In this document: positions 51,427 to 62,961 of the stretch, one piece after another | Layout: the number at the start of each line of letters is the position of its first letter | How positions within the stretch are numbered: the first letter of the stretch is position 1 | Translations under genes and position numbers: made by a program | From: Pseudonocardiales bacterium | Lineage (GTDB): Bacteria; Actinomycetota; Actinomycetes; Mycobacteriales; Pseudonocardiaceae | Direction of reading: 5' to 3' | Assembly (NCBI GenBank): GCA_023252195.1 | Contig: JAHEXI010000006.1 | Location: 124,001 to 188,000 of the forward strand | Length of the DNA stretch: 64,000 nucleotides | The notes under the pieces: generated by a model | Told to the model about the DNA's origin: nothing | Database searches by the model: none | The model's input: only the letters and a program-made list of their open reading frames with translations

Positions 51427-53556
51427 TCAGAGTGCTTCCCGATGGCACAGCGGGTGGGCGCCCCGGAGTAAAGCATCAATTTGCTCAGCAGCGCCCGGTA
51501 GGCCGAACCATGCCCCCTGACCCGTGTCGCACCCCGCCGCCTGGAAACGCTCACACTGCGCGAGGGTCTCGACACCCTCTGCAGTAACGGTCAGGTCCAG
51601 TGCGTGTGCCAGGTCGACCAGTGCCCGCACGATCCGCTGGTCCACCCCATTGCAGGGGGATTGCAGCCCCGCAGCGAAGGAGCCGGCCAGCTTGAGCTCA
51701 CGCAGTGGTAACCGGCGCAGATCCGGAAGATTCCAATAACCGTCGCCGAAGTCGTCAAGGGCGATACGTACTCCCATGCCGTACAGCTTCGTCAGCATCG
51801 TGAGCGGACCCGCGTCGTCGCCCAGCAGTGACTGCTCGGTGAGCTCTAGCTGAAGCCTGGACGGGTCGAGCCCATTGTCGGCGAGGACCTGTGTGACGTC
51901 GGCCACCAGGCTCGGCTCGTGCAGCTGCCGAGGCGCGAGGTTGACGCTGACCAACGGAGCCGCATCACCGAACGCGTCGCGCCAGGCTTTGGCCTGCTCA
52001 CACGCCCGGGCCAGGACCCAATGCCCGAGCTGCACGATCGATCCAGATTCCTCGGCGAGGCGAATGAAACGTTCGGGTCCGAGCACGCCGAGAGTCGGGT
52101 GTCGCCAGCGCACCAACGCCTCGACCGCCCGTAGCGTGCCTTGCCCCAGATCGACCAGTGGCTGGTACACAACGTAGAACTCGCCCCGCGCCACCGCGGC
52201 CACCATCGTTGCGGACAGCGTGAAATCGGCGACCTCGCTAGCGTTGCGATGCTGGTCGAACATCGCGTAGCGACCTTTACCGCCAGCTTTCGCCTGGTAC
52301 ATGGTGATGTCAGCGGCCTGAATGAGGTCGGCCGGGTTGGTGTCGGCCACCGGCCGCTCGACGACGCCGATGCTCGTTCGCACGGTCAACGCGTGGCCGC
52401 CGACTCGGACTGGCGCAGCCAAGGCGGACAGGATTCTATCGGCCAGTACGGCCATGTCCGCTTCGCCACCGGTGTCCTCAACGATGATCAGGAATTCGTC
52501 CCCGCCCATCCGGGCTACCAGCTGCCCGGGACCGCAGCAACGGGTCAGCCGGGACGCGACAGTTTTCAGCAACTGATCGCCGACGTCATGACCGAGGCTG
52601 TCGTTGACCACCTTGAACCCATCAAGATCCAGGAAGCAAAGTCCAACCCGGCGTTGGCTCACCGGCCCAGCGAATACCTGATCCAGCCGTTCGGTGACCA
52701 TCTGCCGGTTGGCCAGCGCTGTCAGTGGGTCGTGGTAAGCTTGGTACTGCAATTTCGCCTGCAGGCGACGCCGTTCGGACACGTCCTCCAGCAGCGCCAC
52801 CTGGTAAGTGGGCGCGCCGCCCTCGTCGCGGACCAGTGACACCGTCAGGTCAGTCCAGATCTCACCGCCGTCGCGACGGTTGAAGCGCTTCTCCATGCGG
52901 AAGTGGTCACGTTCACCGCGAATCAGCTCCCCGTACACTTCCCACACGCTGGCGGCGTCTTCTGGGTGGACCATCGAGCTGACGTTGAGCCGCGTGAACT
53001 CCTCACGGGTGTAGCCGAACATCTCCTGCAGTGCAGGATTAGCGTCGGTGATGTTGCCTTCCAGGTCACCGATGCCGATGCCCAGCTTCGCCTCGGTGAA
53101 CATCGCCCGGAACTTCGCCTCGCTGGCCGCCAGCGCCTGTTCAGCCTGCCGGCGCGCGCGCAAACCGGCGCGATAGATTGCGTCCTGCTCATCGAGGCTG
53201 CGTTCGCGCAACGCACTGGCGTACCCAGCGGCCAGGCTGCCCACAAGCTGAGCAACCCGGCCGGCCACATCGGCTCCTGGCGGAGCGGGAGTCGACAGAC
53301 CGGGCAACCATTCGGCGATCAGCGCAAGGGTCTCTTTGAGGGTCTCAGTGCCGGTGAAATGCTTTTCGACCATGGCGACGCCGACGTCGCGCCCCACCGA
53401 CGGGTCGAACTCGGCCGCCAGGAAACCCTCGACCAACTGGTGTGTGAGCTCAAGCAAGTGCCTGGCCAGCATATGGCGTCCCATCGCCACGTAGCTCGTG
53501 CCGACGATCGCCTCGGTCCAACGCTGGGCGAAGACCTCGCAATCCGCGTGATTCAT
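51427..53556 (-). CDS. PAS-GGDEF-EAL cyclic-di-GMP protein
   Basis: A 709-aa signalling protein. After an N-terminal helical domain (about 1-135) come PAS (about 145-265), GGDEF (about 280-435) and EAL (about 450-700). The cyclase site MGGDEFL is intact; the phosphodiesterase site reads EALVRWRHP with LELTEQS and the DDFGDGY loop, and the later motif is LKLAGSF where LKIDRSF is usual. Both activities are possible, with EAL activity the less certain. Its start overlaps the methyltransferase stop (ATGA), so the two are coupled. Confidence 0.9.
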   Translation of the reverse strand: MNHADCEVFAQRWTEAIVGTSYVAMGRHMLARHLLELTHQLVEGFLAAEFDPSVGRDVGVAMVEKHFTGTETLKETLALIAEWLPGLSTPAPPGADVAGRVAQLVGSLAAGYASALRERSLDEQDAIYRAGLRARRQAEQALAASEAKFRAMFTEAKLGIGIGDLEGNITDANPALQEMFGYTREEFTRLNVSSMVHPEDAASVWEVYGELIRGERDHFRMEKRFNRRDGGEIWTDLTVSLVRDEGGAPTYQVALLEDVSERRRLQAKLQYQAYHDPLTALANRQMVTERLDQVFAGPVSQRRVGLCFLDLDGFKVVNDSLGHDVGDQLLKTVASRLTRCCGPGQLVARMGGDEFLIIVEDTGGEADMAVLADRILSALAAPVRVGGHALTVRTSIGVVERPVADTNPADLIQAADITMYQAKAGGKGRYAMFDQHRNASEVADFTLSATMVAAVARGEFYVVYQPLVDLGQGTLRAVEALVRWRHPTLGVLGPERFIRLAEESGSIVQLGHWVLARACEQAKAWRDAFGDAAPLVSVNLAPRQLHEPSLVADVTQVLADNGLDPSRLQLELTEQSLLGDDAGPLTMLTKLYGMGVRIALDDFGDGYWNLPDLRRLPLRELKLAGSFAAGLQSPCNGVDQRIVRALVDLAHALDLTVTAEGVETLAQCERFQAAGCDTGQGAWFGLPGAAEQIDALLRGAHPLCHREAL

Positions 53557-54359
53557 CCGCGTCGGCCTACCGCGGCGAAGCCGGTGAACCGCTCGGGATG
53601 GTCATCAACGTCGGCCGGCGAGTCCGGCCGCCACAGCGGCAGGAACACCACTCCTGGGGCCACCAGGTCGAACCCGTCAAACAACGTTTCGACCTGGAGT
53701 CGCGAGCGCATCGTCAACGGTGCGCCAGCACGCCGGTAGAGGTCGGTGTGCGAGCCGGCCTGATCGGGGCGGCCTTCGTGAGTGGCGTGCGATAGAACGA
53801 GATGACTTCCCAGCGGCATCATCTTGCGGTACTGACCAACGATGCTCGCCGGACCAGCCTCATCCGGTACGAAATGCAGCATCGCCACCATGAGCACGCC
53901 GATCGGCTGGGTCGGATCGAGCAGCCGCCTGGCCCGTGGGTTATCGAAGATCGCCGTCACGTCGCGCAGGTCAGCCTGGACGACGTCCGCGTACTGATTT
54001 CCGGCCAGGATGGCTCGACTGTGAGCGGCAGCCACCGGGTCGACGTCGACGTAGACCACTCGAGCCTCGGGTGCGGCAGTCTGGGCGACCTCATGCACAT
54101 TGCCCTCGGTGGGGATCCCCGATCCGATGTCCAGAAATTGGGTAATGCCCTGGCTGACAAGGTAGCGCACCGAGCGACGCAGGAACGCCCGATTGGCCTG
54201 CATGATCAAGGGCAGCTCCGGCCACAGCTCAATGGCCTGACGCGCCATCTGCCGGTCCACGGCGAAATTGTGTGAGCCGCCGAGGTAGTAGTCGTAGACT
54301 CGGGCCGGGCTGGCATGCTCTATGTCCACGTCGTCCGACGCCCAGCTCGAACGTTCCAT
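53553..54359 (-). CDS. SAM-dependent methyltransferase (DUF574 family)
   Basis: A 268-aa protein with the DUF574 (Methyltransf_19) signature: HASPARVYDYYLGGSHNFAVDR, then QFLDIGSGIPTEGNVHEVAQ (SAM loop) and VVYVDVDPVAAAHSRAIL. These are abundant in actinobacteria and poorly characterised; substrates are unknown. Translational overlap with the c-di-GMP gene suggests a shared signalling role, which is inference. ATG at 54359. Confidence 0.88.
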   Translation of the reverse strand: MERSSWASDDVDIEHASPARVYDYYLGGSHNFAVDRQMARQAIELWPELPLIMQANRAFLRRSVRYLVSQGITQFLDIGSGIPTEGNVHEVAQTAAPEARVVYVDVDPVAAAHSRAILAGNQYADVVQADLRDVTAIFDNPRARRLLDPTQPIGVLMVAMLHFVPDEAGPASIVGQYRKMMPLGSHLVLSHATHEGRPDQAGSHTDLYRRAGAPLTMRSRLQVETLFDGFDLVAPGVVFLPLWRPDSPADVDDHPERFTGFAAVGRRG

Positions 54360-54570
54360 CCGGAACCCTCCTACGGGTGTCGGACAACCATGCAGCCGTA
54401 ACAGCTACCGACCGCAGATCCGGACCTACCCTCTGAGATCTCAATAACAGAGTGGAAACGCCTAGTGCAAGGCCGCGGGCACACGCCGTTGGCACTTTCC
54501 TTAATACTGGCTCCGTGGTGAACGGCAGATGTACAGCGCAGGAAGATCGAGTTGTGGTAGCTGACGGACG

Positions 54571-55401
54571 ATGAGCGCGCCGACCAAGCGGCGGGCGGCG
54601 GTGCTGGGCTCACCCATTAGTCATTCGCTGTCGCCGACGCTGCACCGTGCTGCCTACACCGCGCTGGGCCTGACCGGGTGGTGCTACGACGCGGTGGAGT
54701 GCGACGAGGCGGCGCTGCCCGCCTTCGTTGAGCGGCTCGGTTCGGAGTGGGCCGGGCTGTCTCTGACGATGCCACTGAAACGGGTGGCGTTGACGGTGGC
54801 CGATGAGGTATCCGCACTGGCCCACGCCGTCGGCGCAGCGAACACCCTGATATTGGGACAGCCAGGTGCGCCGCGTCGGGCTGAGAACACCGATGTAGCG
54901 GGTATTCTCGCCGCGCTACGCGAAGCGGGCGTCGACCGAGTCAGCGCCGCGGTGGTGCTGGGAGCCGGCGGCACCGCCCAAGCGGCGCTTGCCGCGCTGC
55001 GCGAGCTGGGGGAGACCGCGCCGACCGTGCTGGTGCGGAACTCGGCCGCAACGACGGATCTCCGCGCGGCAGCCGATCGGCTCGGTGTCACGCCGGCCAT
55101 CTCCGGCGACTTGCTCGATGGCGCCATTCCCGAGGCTGACGTCGTCATCTCCACCCTACCGCCGGGCGCTGCCGACGCGCTGAGTCGTCAGCAGTGGGTG
55201 AGCAGGCCCGTGGTGCTCGACGTCGTCTATACGCCGTGGCCCACCCCGCTGGCCGCGTCCGCGATCACCGCGGGCTGCTCGACCGTCAGCGGTCTCGCGG
55301 TACTGCTGCACCAAGCCGTTGCCCAGTGCGAGCTGATGACCGGTTACCCCGCCCCAACCGCCCAGATGCGGGCAGCCCTCGACGCTGCAGTCGCCCGGTA
55401 A
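54571..55401 (+). CDS. aroE: Shikimate 5-dehydrogenase
   Basis: A 276-aa enzyme that reduces 3-dehydroshikimate with NADPH. The substrate site is GSPISHSLSPTLHRAAY (Ser pair) with catalytic Lys in SLTMPLKRVAL near residue 70 and Asp in RAENTDVAG near residue 109. The nucleotide loop is VVLGAGGTAQAALAAL. The lysine motif is SLTMPLK rather than the usual NVTxPxK. ATG at 54571. It is an isolated gene here, 95 bp before treY. Confidence 0.9.
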   Translation: MSAPTKRRAAVLGSPISHSLSPTLHRAAYTALGLTGWCYDAVECDEAALPAFVERLGSEWAGLSLTMPLKRVALTVADEVSALAHAVGAANTLILGQPGAPRRAENTDVAGILAALREAGVDRVSAAVVLGAGGTAQAALAALRELGETAPTVLVRNSAATTDLRAAADRLGVTPAISGDLLDGAIPEADVVISTLPPGAADALSRQQWVSRPVVLDVVYTPWPTPLAASAITAGCSTVSGLAVLLHQAVAQCELMTGYPAPTAQMRAALDAAVAR

Positions 55402-55496
55402 CCAGGCCGATGCGCCTCATCACCGACGCCACCCGCCTGGCCGAGCGGAAACTGATCAACTAGTGCGTCCCGCGTGACGCCACCACACTCAACCCC

Positions 55497-57770
55497 ATGG
55501 CGACTCCAACCTCGACGTATCGGTTGCAGTTCGGCTGCTGCCTGACCTTCGCCGATGCCGTTGCGGTGGTTCCCTACCTTGCGTCGCTGGGCGTGGGCTC
55601 GGTCTACGCCTCACCGCTACTGACCGCGATGCCGGAATCAGCACACGGGTATGACGTGGCCGACCCACGCCGGACATCTGATGTGATCGGCGGCGAATCC
55701 GGCCGGCGCGCATTGGTAGCAGCCGCTCGCGAGCACGGGTTGGCGCTGGTGGTGGATATCGTGCCCAATCACCTCGGCGTAGCTGACCCGCAGGCCAACC
55801 CCGCCTGGTGGGATGTGCTGCGGTACGGGTCGTCGTCGCGCTTCGCTCGGTGGTTCGACATCACCGGCTGGCCGCTGCGTCTGCCCATCCTGGCGGATTC
55901 CGCTGATGCGCTCGCCGACTTGCGCCTGGATGGTGATGTGCTCCGCTACCACGAGCATGCTTTCCCGCTGGCCCCGGACACGGCCGCCGGCAGTCCGCAG
56001 CAAGTGCACGCGGTGCAGCATTACCGGCTGGTCTCCTGGCGGGCGGACGTGGGCTACCGCCGGTTCTTCGCGGTCAGCGACCTCGCAGCAGTGCGGGTGG
56101 AGGATCCGGAGGTGTTCGACGCCACTCACGGCGAGGTATTGCGCTGGGTCGCTGAAGGCGAGGTCGGCGGCCTGCGCGTCGACCATCCGGACGGCCTGAC
56201 CGATCCCGCCGGCTACCTGCACCGGCTCCGGGAGCACGCTCCCGACGCCTGGATCGTGGTGGAGAAGATCCTCGAACCGGGCGAGGAGCTGCCCGCGTCG
56301 TGGCCGGTGGCCGGCACTACCGGCTACGACGCGCTCGCCGAGGTCGACGGAGTACTGGTCGACCCCGCCGGAGAAGCGACGCTGACCGCCCTGGATACCG
56401 AACTGACCGGGGTCCAGACCGACTGGTCGCAGCTCGTACACGATTGCAAGCTCGACGTGGCCACCGGCATGCTCGGCTCGGAGCTGCATCGCCTAGCCGC
56501 CCTGGCCCCTGACCTCATCGATGTACCCGATGCGCTGGCCGAGGTACTGGCGTGCTTCCCGGTGTACCGCTCGTACCTGCCCGGCTGTGGGGTCAAGCAT
56601 CTGGATCAGGCGCTTACAGCTGCCCGTCAGCACCGTACCGATCTGGTGCTGACGCTGGCGGCGCTGTCACCGCGGCTGCGGGATCCGAGCGACGAGCTCG
56701 CTGTTCGGTTCCAGCAGACCTCCGGCGCGGTGATGGCCAAAGGGGTCGAGGACACCGCCTACTACCGCTGGACTCGATTCATCACGCTCAATGAGGTAGG
56801 CGGAGATCCGGGCCGTTTCGGGCTCGACCTCGACGCCTTCCACGTCGCTTTGGCGCATCGGGAGGAGCTCGCGCCGCAGGGGATGACCACACTGTCCACC
56901 CACGACACAAAGCGTTCCGCCGACGTACGGGCCCGGCTGGCAGTGCTCGCCGAGCTGCCGGACTGGTGGGCCGGCGCGGTTCGCGGACTCACCCAATTGT
57001 CCGAGGCGGCAGGTGCCCCGGTGCCCGACCCGGCGATGGGGCACCTCCTCTGGCAGACCCTGGTCGGGGCATGGCCGCTGCCGCCGGACCGGCTACACGC
57101 CTACCTGGAGAAGGCAATGCGGGAGGCGCGGACACGCACCAGCTGGACTGACCCGGATGAGCAGTTCGAGGCCGCCATGCATGCCGTCGCTGACACTGCG
57201 CTGGACGACTGGGGGTTGCGCTCAGCAGTGGCCACCGTGGCGGGCCGGATCATCGCACCCGGTCGGTCGAACTCGCTATCCGCGGTGTTGGTGCAACTGG
57301 CGATGCCCGGTGTGCCGGACACCTACCAGGGCGGCGAGCTGTGGGACCTGTCGTTGGTGGATCCGGACAACCGCCGGCCGGTGGACTTCACCGCCCGCGC
57401 CAACCTGCTGGCGCGGATCGACCGCGGCTGGCTGCCCGACGTGGACGACTCGGGCGCGGCCAAGCTGCTCATAGTGTCCCGGGTTCTGCGCGCGCGCCGT
57501 GACCATCCCGAACGATTCACCGGCTACACCCCGCTCCGCGCCACCGGTGCCACCGCGTCACACGCCGTCGCGTTCGCCCGCAGAGGTGTCGTCGCGGTCG
57601 CTACCCGGCTACCCGTCGGGCTCACCGCCCGCGGCGGCTGGGGCGAGACCGCGCTGCCCCTGCCCGAGGGCTCCTGGACCGACGTGTTCACCGGCTTCTC
57701 GGCGTCCAGCGAGGTTGCGCTGGCCGGCCTGCTCGCCCGCTACCCCGTCGCTCTGCTGCTGGCGGACTAG
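55497..57770 (+). CDS. treY: Maltooligosyltrehalose synthase
   Basis: A 757-aa GH13 enzyme that turns the reducing end of a maltooligosaccharide into a trehalosyl unit. Recognisable: TSTYRLQFG at the start, GSVYASPLL, VVDIVPNHLG, the nucleophile in GLRVDHPDGLTDP near residue 228, the acid in WIVVEKIL near residue 257, and STHDTKRSADVRARL near residue 470. It works with TreZ, encoded 93 bp downstream, to release trehalose. Confidence 0.94.
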   Translation: MATPTSTYRLQFGCCLTFADAVAVVPYLASLGVGSVYASPLLTAMPESAHGYDVADPRRTSDVIGGESGRRALVAAAREHGLALVVDIVPNHLGVADPQANPAWWDVLRYGSSSRFARWFDITGWPLRLPILADSADALADLRLDGDVLRYHEHAFPLAPDTAAGSPQQVHAVQHYRLVSWRADVGYRRFFAVSDLAAVRVEDPEVFDATHGEVLRWVAEGEVGGLRVDHPDGLTDPAGYLHRLREHAPDAWIVVEKILEPGEELPASWPVAGTTGYDALAEVDGVLVDPAGEATLTALDTELTGVQTDWSQLVHDCKLDVATGMLGSELHRLAALAPDLIDVPDALAEVLACFPVYRSYLPGCGVKHLDQALTAARQHRTDLVLTLAALSPRLRDPSDELAVRFQQTSGAVMAKGVEDTAYYRWTRFITLNEVGGDPGRFGLDLDAFHVALAHREELAPQGMTTLSTHDTKRSADVRARLAVLAELPDWWAGAVRGLTQLSEAAGAPVPDPAMGHLLWQTLVGAWPLPPDRLHAYLEKAMREARTRTSWTDPDEQFEAAMHAVADTALDDWGLRSAVATVAGRIIAPGRSNSLSAVLVQLAMPGVPDTYQGGELWDLSLVDPDNRRPVDFTARANLLARIDRGWLPDVDDSGAAKLLIVSRVLRARRDHPERFTGYTPLRATGATASHAVAFARRGVVAVATRLPVGLTARGGWGETALPLPEGSWTDVFTGFSASSEVALAGLLARYPVALLLAD

Positions 57771-57863
57771 CGCCTGGCGCCTTGATGCCTCATCGACTAG
57801 CACAAACCGGCCGCTGTGGTCATGGCCAGACAATGCCGCACAACCCTGACAAGATCAGTGCTC

Positions 57864-59630
57864 ATGGACTTCACGGTGTGGGCTCCCCTGCGGCAGCGGG
57901 TACGGGTCGTGGTGAACGGCGCCGAACACGAGATGACCCAGACGGCCGGCGGCTGGTGGTGCGGTCAGGTCGACGACGCGGGATCAGGCAGCGACTACGC
58001 GTTCCAGTTCGATGAGGAGAACACGCCGCTACCCGACCCTCGATCCCGCTGGCAGCCCAACGGCGTCCACGCGCCGTCGCGGATCTATGACCACAGCGCG
58101 TTCGAATGGACCGATGGGCGCTGGACCGGCCGGGCGCTGGCGGGCAGCGTGCTCTACGAGCTGCACATCGGGACGTTCACCCCGAACGGGACGTTCGACT
58201 CCGCGATCGAGCGTCTCGACTACCTGGCCGGGCTGGGCGTCGACCTGGTCGAGGTGATGCCGGTCAACGCCGTCGACGGATCCTGGAACTGGGGCTATGA
58301 CGGAGTCGGCTGGTACGCCGTTACCGAGAATTACGGCGGGCCCGACGCGTTCAAGCGTTTCGTGGACAGCTGCCATGGCCGTGGGCTGGGCGTGGTGCTC
58401 GACGTCGTGCACAACCACCTCGGCCCGTCCGGCGCATACCTGGACCGTTTCGGCCCGTACTTCGCCGGCAGCAACATCTGGGGTCCCACGCTCAATCTCG
58501 ACGGCCCACACTCCGACGAGGTGCGCCGCTACGTCATCGACAACGCACTGGAGTGGTTGGCCGACTACCACCTCGACGGGTTGCGGTTAGACGCCGTGCA
58601 CGCGCTGCGCGACACCCGGGCCATCCACCTGCTGGAGGAGCTGACCACTGAGGTGGACGCCCTCGCCGCATATCTGCGGCGGCCACTGTCGCTGATCGCC
58701 GAATCGGACCTCAACAACCCGCGGCTGATCACGCCGCGGGTCGCGGGGGGCTACGGATTAACCGCACAGTGGGACGACGACATCCACCACTGCCTACACG
58801 CCACTCTGACTGGCGAACGGCAGGGCTACTACGCCGACTTCGGCGCACTGCCCGACCTAGCCCGCACCCTTCGCGGGGCGTTCTTCCACGATAGACGTTG
58901 GTCAAGTTTCCGGCAACACACCCACGGCCGTCCGGTGGACACCGCGCAGCTGCCCGGCTGGAGGTTCGTCACCTACCTGCAGAACCACGACCAGGTGGGA
59001 AACCGCGCCACCGGCGACCGGATCTCGACCACCGTGTCCCCTGGCCTGCTCGCCTGCGGCGCGGCGCTGGTGCTGTGCTCCCCGTACACGCCGATGATCT
59101 TCATGGGCGAGGAGTGGGGCGCGGCTACCCCGTTCCAGTTCTTCTCCTTCATGCCCGACGCGGAGCTGCGCGAAGCCGTCCGCCGAGGTCGGTACGCCGA
59201 GTTCGCCGAACACGGGTGGGACGAGACTGATGTTCCCGACCCGAACGACGAGCAGACCTTTCGGCGCTCCCAGCTGGACTGGTCCGAGCCCGGTTCCGAG
59301 CCACACGCCACCGTGCTGCGCATCTACCGGGAGTTGATCGCGCTACGACAGTGCCGACCCGAACTGTCCGACCCCCGGCTGGATAGCTTGGTCGTTGACG
59401 TGGACTCCGATGCCCGCACGCTGGTACTGCACCGTGGTGCACTGCGGGTGGTGGTCAATGTGGGCGCACAGCCCGCCACCGTTGCGCTGGACGGGCCGCC
59501 CACTGAGGTCCTGCTCGCGTCCGGGGACGCCACCACAACCCCGGACACTGCGCAGCTGGGCGGCGAGTCCTTCGCTGTCGTCGCCCTGGGGATCAGCGGA
59601 AGAGTTTGCGCAGCACCGCCAGCACGATGA
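57864..59630 (+). CDS. treZ: Maltooligosyltrehalose trehalohydrolase
   Basis: A 588-aa GH13 enzyme that cuts trehalose off the product of TreY. It has an N-terminal CBM48-like domain (DFTVWAPLRQRVRVVVNGAE), catalytic nucleophile in GLRLDAVHALRD near residue 245, acid in SLIAESDLNNP near residue 280 and the transition-state Asp in QNHDQVGNRA near residue 373. I chose the ATG at 57864, the usual MDFTVWAPL start. The 3' end overlaps the convergent DUF3618 gene by 38 bp. Confidence 0.92.
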   Translation: MDFTVWAPLRQRVRVVVNGAEHEMTQTAGGWWCGQVDDAGSGSDYAFQFDEENTPLPDPRSRWQPNGVHAPSRIYDHSAFEWTDGRWTGRALAGSVLYELHIGTFTPNGTFDSAIERLDYLAGLGVDLVEVMPVNAVDGSWNWGYDGVGWYAVTENYGGPDAFKRFVDSCHGRGLGVVLDVVHNHLGPSGAYLDRFGPYFAGSNIWGPTLNLDGPHSDEVRRYVIDNALEWLADYHLDGLRLDAVHALRDTRAIHLLEELTTEVDALAAYLRRPLSLIAESDLNNPRLITPRVAGGYGLTAQWDDDIHHCLHATLTGERQGYYADFGALPDLARTLRGAFFHDRRWSSFRQHTHGRPVDTAQLPGWRFVTYLQNHDQVGNRATGDRISTTVSPGLLACGAALVLCSPYTPMIFMGEEWGAATPFQFFSFMPDAELREAVRRGRYAEFAEHGWDETDVPDPNDEQTFRRSQLDWSEPGSEPHATVLRIYRELIALRQCRPELSDPRLDSLVVDVDSDARTLVLHRGALRVVVNVGAQPATVALDGPPTEVLLASGDATTTPDTAQLGGESFAVVALGISGRVCAAPPAR

Positions 59631-59814
59631 GCGCAGCGAGGCCCATCAGCGAGTAGCGCACCGTCGGATTGCCCAGGGTGGCTTCCACCTGCTCCTTGCC
59701 GGCGTCGATCAGGCGGGTGGGATCAGCTCTGGTACCGATCTCCTGCAGCGTTGCGGCCAGCGCATCGCGGGCCTTCTCGATGTCGCGTTCGATGGTGTCG
59801 GCGTCGCGGGCCAT
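59593..59814 (-). CDS. DUF3618 protein
   Basis: A 73-aa protein with the DUF3618 signature DADTIERDIEKARDALAATLQEIG and one C-terminal membrane span (YSLMGLAALIVLAVLRKLF). The ATG at 59814 is preceded by GAGGAGGAC. The family is common in actinobacteria and of unknown function. It overlaps the treZ 3' end by 38 bp and is divergent from bcp. Confidence 0.9.
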   Translation of the reverse strand: MARDADTIERDIEKARDALAATLQEIGTRADPTRLIDAGKEQVEATLGNPTVRYSLMGLAALIVLAVLRKLFR

Positions 59815-59912
59815 AGGGTCCTCCTCGCGGGGTGAGCGTCGGGCACACCGTAGCCACCGGTGTGCCCACGTGGCCACGCCACCCCATCTGCTGGGCGGTA
59901 CCGTCCGACCCT

Positions 59913-60386
59913 GTGACCGACAACCTCCGGCTATCGCCCGGCGACGCCGCGCCTGACTTCACCCTGCCCGACGCCGACAGCAAGCCCGTCTCACTGTCGG
60001 ACTACCGCGGCCGATCCGTGCTGGTCTACTTCTATCCGGCGGCGAGCACCCCCGGCTGCACCAAGCAGGCCTGTGACTTCCGTGACAACCTCACCGAGCT
60101 GGACACCGCCGGGTTCGCCGTGCTCGGCGTCTCCCCCGATCCGCCGGCGAAGCTGGCGAAGTTCCGCGACGCGCAAGGCCTCACCTTCCCGCTGCTGTCC
60201 GACGTGGACCGTGCAGTACTCACCGCCTACGGCGCCTACGGCGAGAAGCAGCTGTACGGCAAGACCGTCACCGGCGTCATCCGATCTACCTTCGTGATCG
60301 ACCCGCAGGGCCGCATCGACAAGGCGCTGTACAACGTCCGCGCCACCGGCCACGTCGCCAAGCTGCGCAAAGACCTCGGCATCTGA
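59913..60386 (+). CDS. bcp: Thioredoxin-dependent peroxiredoxin (BCP/PrxQ)
   Basis: A 157-aa peroxiredoxin. Peroxidatic Cys49 and resolving Cys54 lie in STPGCTKQACDFRDN, five residues apart as in BCP/PrxQ enzymes. It reduces hydrogen and organic peroxides using thioredoxin. GTG start at 59913, chosen because the preceding frame is antisense to the DUF3618 leader. 29 bp downstream lies a tRNA gene. Confidence 0.92.
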   Translation: MTDNLRLSPGDAAPDFTLPDADSKPVSLSDYRGRSVLVYFYPAASTPGCTKQACDFRDNLTELDTAGFAVLGVSPDPPAKLAKFRDAQGLTFPLLSDVDRAVLTAYGAYGEKQLYGKTVTGVIRSTFVIDPQGRIDKALYNVRATGHVAKLRKDLGI

Positions 60387-60415
60387 CGCCGTATCCTGTC
60401 CCCTCGTCACCACAA

Positions 60416-60488
60416 GCCGGCGTAGCCCAACGGCAGAGGCACGGGCCTTAGGAGTCCGCCAGTGTGGGTTCGAATCCCACCGCCGGCA
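60416..60488 (+). tRNA. tRNA with anticodon TAG, short (type I) variable loop
   Basis: A complete 73-nt cloverleaf: acceptor GCCGGCG/CGCCGGC, a 3-bp D stem GCC/GGC, anticodon arm CGGGC CTTAGGA GTCCG (one G-T pair) with TAG at 34-36, a 5-base variable loop CCAGT, T arm GTGGG TTCGAAT CCCAC and discriminator A. CCA is not encoded. TAG would read CUA (Leu), but bacterial tRNA-Leu normally have a long variable arm, so its identity needs checking. Confidence 0.8.
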
Positions 60489-60538
60489 CGTAAGCCCAGA
60501 TGAGGACCTAGTACGCACGGTAAGACGCGAGGCGAGGC

Positions 60539-60604
60539 ATGATCACGGTTTGTGTGCCAAACGACGACACGCCATGTCGCTGGTGCCACACAAACAGTGA
60601 TCAT
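60539..60604. repeat. Near-perfect 18-bp inverted repeat
   Basis: ATGATCACGGTTTGTGTG (60539-60556) and CACACAAACAGTGATCAT (60587-60604) are reverse complements except at one position, with a 30-base spacer. It lies between the tRNA and the end of the PH-domain gene. No T-run follows, so it is not a simple terminator; it may be a small mobile-repeat scar or an operator. Confidence 0.5.
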
Positions 60605-60656
60605 GCAACGACCGGATCGATCAGTCCGCATGTGATGCCGGTGGAGTCCGAGTGAA

Positions 60657-62850
<2,194 letters not shown>

Positions 62851-62961
62851 CGCGTCCTCCTCCCCCGCATCATCCCCCAAACATCATGTCCCAGCCTCGC
62901 CGCTACCGGGGACAACATGTGGGCAAGCCAACCGGGACCAATCGACGCCCAGGTCATGTGG

